Shown here piece after piece: positions 50,501 to 60,399 of a stretch of DNA of 64,000 nucleotides (within the stretch, counting starts at the first letter, position 1; each line of letters starts with the position of its first letter). The position numbers were made by a program, and so were the translations under genes. Location: NCBI GenBank assembly GCA_017590115.1, contig JAGGNK010006626.1, forward strand, positions 87,269 to 151,268, in the 5' to 3' direction. This DNA is from Montifringilla adamsi (taxonomy: Eukaryota; Chordata; Aves; Passeriformes; Passeridae). A model generated the notes under the pieces. The model saw only the letters and a list, made by a program, of their open reading frames with translations. It searched no databases and was not told where the DNA came from.

Positions 50501-50794
50501 CTTTTTTTCACTGACATGAAAGATCTTTGGTTCACTGATATCTATGTGTGCTAATATTTGTTTACCATACTTTACACCTTGAGTATTTCTTTCAGTGTTT
50601 CTTATTATTGGACCTAACTTCCTAAACATTGCTCTCTTAGAGCTTTTAGAAACTACTCAATTACTGTACTTTGCAAACACATTGCTACTATATGATACTC
50701 CTAATAACAGTGTGCTCACGGCACTAAATATTTTAAATTGACGTGAAAGTCAGTATCTTTTCAGGAATAATTTATTCACTAAAAGATTTGTCAA

Positions 50795-50937
50795 GCATTG
50801 AACCAGTCTGCCCAGGGAAGCAGTGAGGTCCCCACATAGCACTTGGTGCTATCATTTATTTGATGGTGGTGTCAGTCAACAGTTGGACTCAATGATCTTG
50901 GATGTCTTTTCCAACCTTAATAGTGATTCTATGGCTG
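50795..50937 (+). mobile_element. CR1 LINE 3'-end fragment
   Basis: Contains 'gcccagggaagcagtg', 'ggactcaatgatcttgga', 'gtcttttccaacctta' and the tail 'tgattctatgg'. About 140 bp. Confidence 0.85.
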
Positions 50938-53900
50938 TAAAATACAAAGCAAGCAAAAATATCCATCTTCTTTTTAAGTTACTATAAATTCTTCTCGAGG
51001 TAAATACTACTGGTATTGAGCTGACAGCTAATTATACCAAATATAAATGATGACTGCAGAAAATCTAAAACCCACTACATATACCTTGGGTAACTATCCA
51101 GAACAATGCTTGACAGAGCAAGGAAAGCTCTTCAGAAAGGTCTAATAGGGAAATAACATCTCTGAAAACACCAATTTTTACTAGTTTTTGTTGCACTTGG
51201 GAAGGCCCAATTATAAATACTAGGGTTTCCCAATTCTTTCATTAGATTCTGCTATCCCTTGAAGCCTGCCAAAAGTATTCAATAAACAATATGTTATTAA
51301 TTCCTGGGACAGGGGGGTGGGGGGTGGGTGCAGGGGAGGGCAAACAATAATTTCACAAACCACACATTTTTATTTCCCCTTGAAAAGATACAAAAGTTGA
51401 ATCACTGCTTTTTGGTGAATTTCCATCATCAGACTTCTCCAACATACACTGTTTTCTTTGGAAAAAGTATCCCTAGAATAGAAACGATGCTATAATGCCA
51501 GTGCATGCTGTATTTTGGAGGATATTTTGGAGACAGTTTGATGGTGAGACAATGATGGGAGTTAACATACATGACTAAAATGTCATTTATCTATGTCACA
51601 TTTTATAAAGGTAATTCATTACACAACTATCAAAAACTTAATTAACCTTCTGGTGACACTGCAGAAGACAATTTTTGAGGATCAAGAATCAGTGCAAATT
51701 CACACAGTTTGTCAAAATATGCCTGTGGATGAAGACGAAGTAAGTATAGATACATGTCTGAACAAAGTCTCTGTCTTGATCTTGTCCTCACATATACCTA
51801 AGCCATTTACATCACTGGGACTGGGATGCTCTCCCCAGTCTGTTTGTATCTATTTTAAAGAAGAGCAGCCTTCTGAAATACTCTTTAATTTTTTTTGTGA
51901 TCATATCATTTAGCCTAAGATGAGCTATCAAACCCTCCCTCAGAAACCTGTTCCCCCTCTCCCCTAAAAAAAAAACTCTCTCAAATCTAAAAAAAATCCA
52001 AGGACATAAGAATGACACCTGCTGCCAAAACACTTCCAAACACTCTACTCTGTCAGAAACATTCCTTCACATATTAATATCATACTATGTCTTTTAAACC
52101 CCATATTTATATTAGGAAAAAAATCACAAGAATTGCTTTCCTTAATTCTATATAAAAATAATTACAGAAAGTAGAGTCAAAAATAGCTTGTGGATCACCC
52201 ACCACTTATCACTCTGTCAGTATTTCAGTTTGTTCTTTTGAATGTTACATTTTGTCCAGGCCCAACAATATAATGCTGAAATCTTCCCAGCAGTCATCAC
52301 ATCCTGAGAGTTCCAGTGCATACAGCCTTTGCCATCTCTTAGTACCTCAATTTTATTGGTTTTCACTGCTAACAACTTTTGTTTCCTTTATTTTTTTAGG
52401 TTTTGATTTTCTGTTTAGATCTAGATTATAGGTATCCTAATCAAAAAAGCAAATTAAGGAAAACATTACCTAGTAGCCCCTTGCTTTCTGAGGAGAATAC
52501 AAATTTGGCTAATGTTATCAAACCACTAATTCCAAGCCTTATTTTCAGACTGCAACAGACTGTGAAAATAAGTCACAGGTGTTCATCACTTGATATCATG
52601 TTTCTATTTTATTAGATGACAATACCTGTATTACTCACTGATGGTTCATGGTTTCAGATGAGATTTTTAAGAGAAACATTCTGTCTTGATGTGGAATGAA
52701 GTACAATCTGCCTCCCTGCCTCAGCTGTGGCTACTGCAAAATTACCACAATATTTTGCAAATAATTATGGTGAGCAAGATGCTTCTGAATTCTTCCTTTG
52801 AATTTTAATACCAGATATCCTTAATGTAGCTCCTAATGATCAAAGCCATGCTGAGTCCTGTGGTGGCACGTACTGAACAAAAACATAGCAAGTAGTAGGC
52901 AATGTTGATAATTTCCAAATAAATTTGCTGTGAGGTTCCATCTGCTTTGTGTTAAATTCTAGAAGTATTTCCAGATATTAAATGAGTAACAATTGTGCAC
53001 ACTTTATAACAAGGGTTTCATAAATTGAGAAAATGCTACAAAAACACTGTAATCCTTTCTCCAACCAAATAAAATATCCTTTTACTACCCACCCCACTGA
53101 CAACAGTGTAGGTAAGTATTACTTTGGTATTTGGCATGACCTAAAGACCAGCAAGACTAAGCCTCCTTACTTTGCCCAAGTTTCAATCAATCTGTACATA
53201 TTACAGATTGGATTACTTACCCAGAACTCCACTAGGTGTGTTTTAGGTTGTGATTTAGCATTCCCTATTGTTAACAAACTTTGCTGCCCTATGCTTTTTG
53301 AAAATGGACACACTGTTCTATAACTTACTTTTATCTTGTGTTTTGATCCAAAATGGCATCCTAGAACATTGGCAATCCATACATTAAAATGTTATTTGAA
53401 TCATTAACAAGTTTGTATTTTTTCTGATATTCACTTTTTTGAATCTTGAAACTTACCTCTGCAAAAATAGTTTGAATATTTTTTTTTAGCTCATAATAAC
53501 CAAGTATCCAATCCAAATTTTGTTTGCAATCTAGAGGTACTAAAGGATTGTTGCCCAGCAGCCTTATTTTTTACAGAACAGAAAATTAAGTTCTGCAAAT
53601 TATGGAAGGGAGGAAGGATATCAAACATAATCAAAAGCTGATTTGGGTCAATTTAATTGCTGGGTTGCTTTTCAGGTTAGTCCACTTTGTCTGTGTCTCA
53701 TCTCTATTCACCCTTGTCTGCTTCCAGTCAAAACTGAAAGCGATAGCTAAATACTTCAGTACAGTCAACACCTTTCTTAATGCTAATTACACCTAGAGAT
53801 CAATGACTGCTTTCAAAATGTTGAGAACTCATGGATAAATCAGCTTGACTTTCCATTCATTCCCAGGAAGTTACCTTGGGAAAATCTTTGAAGTCATCAA

Positions 53901-54287
53901 TAACAAGCATTATGCAAAACACTCAGGGATTCTTGCCTTGCTACTTGGTCAGTACATAGTGAACAAATTCCAGGCACCACCAGTGAATTAATTTTTCTTT
54001 ACATACATCAGTTTTTATATGTTTTTTTGTTTTTTCCATTTATTTGCATAACTATCATAGTTAGTGGTAAAATCTTTGTTAACCAATAAGTATTTCAATA
54101 AAAAGAGGTAGCATTTTAGTTTACACTTTAATGAACTGGTATGATAAATTACATGTTCCAGTAATTAAATAAATTTTCCTTTTACAGACTTAATATCACT
54201 TCATCAATATTTGATTTGTGGCAATCGTGAAGACAAATATCACCACCACTGGTTAAAAATATTTCTTGCACAACACTTCACACTTCT
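50938..54287. other. Gene-free AT-rich region
   Basis: Nothing recognised. ORFs of up to 106 codons have no recognisable domain. Confidence 0.55.
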
Positions 54288-54924
54288 AGTTAGCTGGGGT
54301 TTGGCTGGCATAGAATTGATTTTCTTCTTAGTCACTGGTTCAGTGCTGTGTTTGGATCCAGCATGAGAGTAATGTTGGTAGCACACTGATGTTTTAGCTG
54401 CTGCCAAGCAGTACTTACCCTTAGCCAAGGACCTCCAGTGTTCATTCCCGTCAGTGAACACGTGCACAGGACACTGGGAGGGAGCATGGCCGGGACAGCT
54501 GATCTGAACAGGCCAAAGGGATGTTCCACACCACAGAACATCGTGTCCAGGATGTAAACTGCAGGGAGCTGGCCAGGAGGGGCTGAGTGCTGCTGGGGGC
54601 TGGGCACTGGTCAGCCGCTGGTAAACAACTGTATTGTGGGTCACTTGCTTCTCTTAGCTTTTATTCCCCTCTCTCTCTCCTTTTCATCATGATGATTATT
54701 AGTAGTAGGAGTAGTAGGACTAGTAGTAGCAGCTGCAGTACTTGTAGTAGTTGTAGTGTAATAATATTTTATTTTGTTTCAATTATTAAGCTGTTCTTAT
54801 GTCCTAACACGAGTTTACTTTTCTTTTATTCTGATTTTCCTCCCCACCAGGGGAATGGGGATCAAGGAGTGAGCAAGCAGCTGTGCAGTACTTAGTTATC
54901 CACTGGGGTTAGACCATCATGCCA
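54288..54924 (+). mobile_element. Solo LTR, avian ERVL-like family
   Basis: Same family and orientation as the LTR at 31609-32167. Shared blocks: 'ttggctgg' near the start, 'gtaatgttggtagcacactg', 'gatgttttag', 'ccaaagggatgttcca', 'ccaggatgtaaa', 'aagctgttctta' and 'ggagtgagcaagcagctg', ending GGGGTTAGACCATCATGCCA. At the position where the 31.6-kb copy has an ATT microsatellite, this copy has an AGT-rich one (about 54698-54765). Confidence 0.9.
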
Positions 54925-55717
54925 GCTAATCATTATTTTTGAATCCTACCTGCTAAATAATTCAAACTTTTTTACTAGTTAGATAAAAATTACAGCCATT
55001 TCAAGAGAAATAGTTATTTCTTTCTGTTTAGGCAGTTTATATATTGTGTTTTAGCTCTCTCTTTTTGCCGCACATCTTACAAGTCCTACTCTCACGTCTC
55101 TGCCGACACACAGATGCTCTCTCCTTGAGGCTGGAGCCAGGGCATGCCGGGCAGAGGGATATTGGCTGAGGAAATCACTCCCTCTGCTGGATATTCGAGC
55201 TTCTTGCTCTTACTGCAATCTCAATCCAGCGTTTACCAAATGGATCTCAGCTGAGGGTTTACATTTCCCTATGTATTGGTGGCCTGCTGAAACCACAGCC
55301 AGTAGACATTTCATATGTATTCCTGTAACCAGCAAAAGATACAGTCTACATGTTTCTGTTCGGCTCAGAAATTAACAGAGAGAGAGAAGTCTAATGGAAA
55401 GATAGATTTTGAAAGATATACTTTGTACATAAATGAAAGAAAAAAGCACTGACAAATTAAAATAAAAAATAAAATATTGAATGCAAATAAAATGGTAGGT
55501 AAAAACCAGAAAAAAAGAATATTAGCACCTTGCCAAAATAAGAGATATATGTGCAAATGGAAAAAGTGTTTTAAAACAGATATTACAGAAAACACACAGA
55601 ATCTAAGCAGGTATCAGAAGTGCCTAAAAAATGCAGTTAGGTGAAACATGGAAAATTTTAAAAAAACCCAAACACACATACCTACACTGGAAAGCAGACT
55701 TCCAGAACTTAGGGGGG
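54925..55717. other. Gene-free spacer
   Basis: Nothing recognised between the LTR and the CR1 cluster. Confidence 0.55.
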
Positions 55718-56003
55718 CCTACAAGAAAGCAGGAGAGGACTTTTAAACGGCTAGTAGTGCTAGGACAAGGGTTAATGGCTTTAAAGTGAAAAGAGACTAG
55801 GCTTAGGAATTTAGGCTGTTAGGAAGAAATGATCTTCTGTGAGGGAGGTGAGACACTGGAACCAGTCACCCAGAGAAGTTGTGCATGGCCCATCCCTGGA
55901 AGTGCTCAGGACAGGGTTGGAAGATCTCTGATCAACCTGGTCCATGGTGGAACTAGATGATCATTGTGGACCCTTCCAGTTCAAGCCATTCTGTGATTCT
56001 GTG
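55718..56003 (+). mobile_element. CR1 LINE 3' region with tail
   Basis: Starts in the 'cctacaagaaagcaggagag' block and continues through 'caagggttaatggcttta', 'cccatccctggaagtgctca' and 'aactagatgatcattgtg' to ATTCTGTGATTCTGTGG. Confidence 0.92.
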
Positions 56004-56599
56004 GCTACCCCAAGCATGTGCTTTTTGCAAGGCAAGGTGAGAAATGCATGTATCCTGTGCAGCGCAGGATCCTAACTGTGCAGGAACATCAGCTTACATC
56101 AAGGCTGTACTGCTGCCAGTCTTTGACGCTTCAGCTTCTGGGGAGAATATGAGTAGCTGAAAATTAAATTTTCCTGACATTTGTATTTGAAAATTTAATG
56201 TTAAAAATATGCCAAATCATACATCTGATTTCCCAGCTTTGAAGATATGTGAACATGATTATGGACATGAGTCAGACAATAATATCTATCTGATGCAGAA
56301 ATAGCATCTTTAGCTCTTTTGGTCAGTGATGTGATATTTGAAGGCCTCAGAACAGATGGGCTGCTTCAGGAGGTGTCTATGTCTCAGGATCATTCAGAAG
56401 CATCCAGAGCAGTGTCAGATGTGCTGCCCACACACAGTGACTACTCAGAAAGTCTTTAGAGCAAGCATGTGCCTAGGAGGGAGAACTCCAGTCCACAATT
56501 TTTTCCAGCTGTTCTCCTGGAGTACTACAAACACTAATACACTCTCCTGGCAAACTTTACAAAGGTGGGGAAAGTGATTCTTTGACACATCAGTGGTTT
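56004..56599. other. Gene-free spacer inside the CR1 cluster
   Basis: Nothing recognised in about 600 bp. A short plus-strand ORF (56338-56577) shows no domain. Confidence 0.5.
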
Positions 56600-56775
56600 C
56601 AAATTCAAAGAGAGTAAGTTTAGATTAGATATTACAAAAAATTATTAACTGTGAGGATGGTGAGGCACTGACACAGGTTGCTCAGAGGATATGTGGCTGC
56701 CCCATCCCTAGAAGTGTTTAAGGTCTGCTTGGATGGCGCTCTGAGCAACCTGGGCTGGGGAAATGTATCCCTGCC

Positions 56776-57239
56776 GATTGTATTTGTGGGGTACCCTCGT
56801 GGCAGGAAGGAATAATGAATCTGACTCCATGTTTTCATAAGGCTAATTTATTACTTTATTATACTATATTATATTAAAGAATACTATACTAAACTATACT
56901 AAAGAATACAGAAAGGATACTTACAGAAGGCTAAAGAGATTAAAATAAAATAAAATAAAATAAAATAAAATAAAATAAAATAAAATAAAATAAACTCGTG
57001 ACTCTATCCAGAGCCCCAATACAGCTTGGCAAGCTGATTGACCAATAAGTCAAAACAACTCACAGCAAAAACCAATGAAACAACCACCTGTTGGTAAACA
57101 ATCTCCAAACACATTCCAAAGCAGCAAAACATAGGAGAAGCTATGAGATATTATTGTTTTCCATTTTCTCTGATGCTTCTCAGCTTCCCAGGAGAAAAAT
57201 CCTGGTCAAAGGGATTTTTCAGAAAATATGTATGTGACA
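56776..57239 (-). mobile_element. Solo LTR, songbird ERVK-like family, nested in CR1
   Basis: On the minus strand it starts TGTCACATAC (57239) and includes 'tctcctgggaagctgagaag', 'ggaatgtgtttggagattg', 'gagtcacgagttta', a TATAGT-rich stretch, AATAAA-type signals and 'catggagtcagattcatt'. It is flanked by a perfect CCTGCC hexamer (56770-56775 and 57240-57245), a 6-bp target-site duplication as made by ERVK-class integrases. An (AAAAT)n microsatellite (56941-56994) has expanded inside. About 464 bp. Confidence 0.92.
56941..56994. repeat. (AAAAT)n microsatellite inside the LTR
   Basis: About eleven pentanucleotide units. The sister LTR at 45.8 kb lacks the expansion. Confidence 0.95.
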
Positions 57240-57324
57240 CCTGCCCACAGCAGGAGGCTTGGAATTAGATGATCTCTGAGGTCAGTCCCAACCCAGGCCA
57301 TCTTGTGAGTCTCTGATTCTTTAC

Positions 57325-57527
57325 TGTGAGGGTGACAGAGTAGTGGAACAGATTGCTTAGATAGGCCATGGAATCTCTCTCCCCAGAAATATTCAAAATG
57401 TGACTGGATGACTATGCAGCATGTTTTAGGTTAACCTGCTTTAATAGGGCATTAGAATGGATGGCATCCAGAAATCCCTTCTAACCCCAGCCATTCTGCA
57501 GCTTTGTGATTCTGTGAACAGACTCAG
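57325..57527 (+). mobile_element. CR1 LINE 3' region with tail
   Basis: Contains 'tactgtgagggtgacagag', 'tggaacagattgcttaga', 'gaaatattcaaaatgtgact' and 'taaccccagccattctg', ending in ATTCTGTGA. It directly follows the previous CR1 copy. Confidence 0.88.
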
Positions 57528-57639
57528 TTTTCCACCTATTATTTTTAGTGGGTATTTATGAACTCATATTTCTGGGGGCATTTTATCTGTCTAACATTAA
57601 AGACTAACAGAATCTAACATAACAAAATCATAGAGTCTA

Positions 57640-59090
57640 ACATAACAGACTCATAGAATCATACGTCCTTGTGGGCCCACTTCCCAATCTTGTCCCGGCC
57701 CCTCTGGATGACTTTCCATCATTCAGGTGTGTCAGTCACCACTCAGCTTGGTGTCATCTGCAAATTTACTGAGGGTGCACTTAGTCTCTCTGTCCTGGTG
57801 CCGGTATGGACATCTAGGGGACACCAGTCACCACTGATCTCTGTACAGACAGTGAACCCTTGACCCCTACCTTCTGAATGGTTCCTTCTGAATCCAGCCA
57901 ACTCCTTAGCCACTATTCATCCATGAAATCCAACTTGAAGAGAAGGATGTTGTAGGATACCCTGCCAAAGGCTTTACAGAAGCCCAGATAAATGACATCT
58001 GTAGCTCTTGTCTTCTGAGTCACTCTATCATAGAAAGCCAGTGGGTTGATCAGGCAGGACTTGCCTTTGATGAAGCCATGCTGGCAGTCTCAAACCACTG
58101 CTGTCCACTTTATCATGGCAGGTTCCAGCCGGGCTAGGCCCAGTGGACTGCCGTGGCCAGGATAGCTCAGAGGAGGCTCAGAACAGGTCCGATCTCCCAA
58201 GCCATTCCCAGCTGCAGGCAGCCAAGCAAGCTTAAGCGATTTCAGCTCTGAGTGATTATCAGCTCTGTGATTTCAGCTCTTTTTGCTTGCTTGTGCCGTA
58301 GCAGCAGACACAGGGAGAGAGAGGAGAAGCGCTGTGTGAGGTTCTGAAGAACTTTATTAGGGTCCTCCACGAAGGTTCTCAGTGACAGCTCTTCTGCCAA
58401 ACCAGGCAGAATTAGGGGTTTTTATACCCTACGGGAGTTTTGGAAATTGTCCAATAGCAAGGGTCAGGGGAAAGTGACCTACAGGCTTACAGAGAGATAA
58501 GCAGGGTCCGAAAGGCGGAAGAGAGGGGCTTCTAAGGCCCAGTCATCGTGACTTGGCATTGCCTAGCTCAGGCTTCTGACCGCCAAGGAGGCCTTGCAGG
58601 CCCTGGGCCTGCTACAGTCCAACACCAACCCTTTGTCTGTGTCCCTTAGCACACCTTCTAGAAGGATGTGTTATCATCTTCCCAGACACAGAAGTGATGC
58701 TGAGAGGTTGGTAGCTCCTTTCATCCTTTTTGAAAATGGATTCCATGTTTGCCTTTTGTTCACACACCCAGGACATCACCTGACTGCCATGAATTCTCAA
58801 ATACCACAGAGATATTTGGCAACTACATTGGCAAATTTTCTCAAGACTCTGGGATGTACCTCATCAGGTCCCATAGACTCAAGTATGTTCAATTTCCTCA
58901 GGTGGTCTCAAACCTGACCACAGCAGGTGTAACTTTGCTTCTGCAGTTGCTGCCTTGACTTCCATCCAATATAGAGATGTGAAAAGAGAGAGTTTCAGAG
59001 AAGGCTGAAGCAAAAAGGCTGTGAAGTACCTCAATCTTCTCCTTGTCTACTGTACTGGATGTTTTAACATATATTTTAATGATGGATTTG
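57640..59090 (-). mobile_element. CR1 ORF2 relic (reverse transcriptase region), split by an LTR
   Basis: Read on the minus strand from right to left in the window, it shows the segment before RT (VDKEKIEVLHSLFASAF, about 59020-59070), a decayed motif A ([11 protein letters not shown] at about 57960-57995, where the family has YLDFSKAFDTV) and an intact motif C (CTLSKFADDTKL, with FADD at 57753-57764). The LTR at about 58109-58616 interrupts it. Stops, frameshifts and loss of the motif A aspartate make it non-functional. Small ORFs on either strand here are fragments of it. Confidence 0.88.
58109..58616 (-). mobile_element. Solo LTR inserted in the CR1 ORF2 relic
   Basis: On the minus strand it starts TGTAGCAGG (58616) and ends near CCTGCCA. 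It has a TATAAAA box (58420-58426) and an AATAAA signal (58353-58358) about 65 nt further on, the normal spacing of an LTR promoter and poly(A) signal. CpGs are well kept. Near-identical hexamers GTCCAC (58103-58108) and GTCCAA (58617-58622) may be the target-site duplication, which puts the left boundary at about 58109. CR1 sequence continues on both sides. A different family from the LTRs at 45.8 and 56.8 kb. Confidence 0.8.
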
Positions 59091-60399
59091 TTTTCCTGTG
59101 GTAGAAATAAGTAAGATGTTTGGATGATCATTCTAAAAGGAAAAATCTCTTTTAAATATACAGATTTGTCATTAAAAAAGGTTCAGAGTTTAATTTTTTT
59201 TCCCAGTAGAAAATATAGATTTGAAAGTCAACACTATTTTTTTTTTTAATAAGGAGCATGTCTCTGTTATTAAAACTTGGGAAATACAGTAATTAGTTAG
59301 GCATTCTAGTGTCTGGATTTTTGTTTTGTACCAAAGTTAATTTCTTTGGAGCAGTTCCTATGTTTCAAAGTTCAACAATTTTTATTTTTTCATCTATAAA
59401 ACACATACAAAAGTATTTTATATGCCAAGATGTCAGAACATGCTACCACATAAACAGGTTTTATGAATGATTTTATTTTTCATTTTTCCTTCACTTCCTT
59501 TGTCTCATTTTCCTTTGCCTTTTCCTTCTTTTCTATTTTTTTATCCTTTTGATTTTTTAATCTATTTATTTTATGATAATTATGATAATTAGGCCAAGTT
59601 TCAAACATATGAGGAAAGACTTCAAGAAAAAGTTTCTTGAAGTACAGTCTGCTATGCCTTTCCTGTGCCATATATTTTAAGATTCTTCTGATATGTGTCA
59701 AATACTCATCACCTATCAGCTCACTATAAATCCTGATAATATTCTCATACTTGCAAAGTCTTGTGTATAAAATGTTGTGACTAACTACTATGTGTTTTGG
59801 GCTCATTCAACAGTGTCTGTGTCCTGAGACATGACAGCAGAGTATATTTATCACAGTATGAAATGTATGATGCATACAGCCAACTCTACTGGACTAAGGA
59901 GGCAGCTTAACTTCAGGTTCCCTAGCCTATTTTAAGTCAGGATTTGGCAAAGCAAGCAGCAGTCAGGGGAGTGAAAGCAGATGGAAATGAAACTTAACTG
60001 GAGACAAATGTTGTCTTATAGAAGAACATTTTCATTATCTTCTCTGGAATTACTTTTATCTGCAGATTTCCCCCCCACTATTAAAAGCAGATATTTTTTC
60101 TGTGCCTTGTTAAAAATTTTGACACTAAGCAAAGTTCATAGTCTCAGCTTAATAAGTTTCATGATAAAATTAATGGGCATGTTTTTAATATGTACATAAA
60201 AGAGGAAAATTACCTGTGATACTAAACTGCATTAGAAGTCCTATATGATCTCTGCAATTGCTGGAATTTTTTGTGGGTATAAGAAACCTGGGAAAGAGTT
60301 CCTATTGGTCCTAATGGACATACCTGGACATATACAACCTACATTTCAAAACAGCAAGTCTTCCTACATTACTGATCTAAAGGTGGATTTTTGACACCT
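59091..60399. other. Gene-free region with a 108-codon minus-strand ORF
   Basis: No known gene. An ORF at 59480-59806 (-) encodes a protein-like sequence with a lysine/glutamate-rich end and no recognisable family. Otherwise AT-rich. Confidence 0.5.

Larger units (their letters stand above)
46295..50794. other. Gene-free region with assembly gap
   Basis: No gene recognised. Contains two long A tracts around an N gap (46821-46976) and a T-rich tract (47441-47520). The small ORFs at about 47.9-48.6 kb show no recognisable domain. Confidence 0.5.
56600..57322 (+). mobile_element. CR1 LINE 3' region split by an LTR
   Basis: The left part (56600-56775) runs from 'agattagatattacaaaa' to 'caacctgggctgggg'. 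The right part (57240-57322) resumes with 'cagcaggaggcttggaatta', 'gatgatctctgaggtc' and a degenerate tail. Joined, they give the normal CR1 order, so the LTR at 56776-57239 landed in an existing CR1. Confidence 0.9.

Noticed and set aside
54240..54644. 134-codon minus-strand ORF
   Set aside because: Lies antisense within the ERVL-like LTR; no retroviral or host domain.
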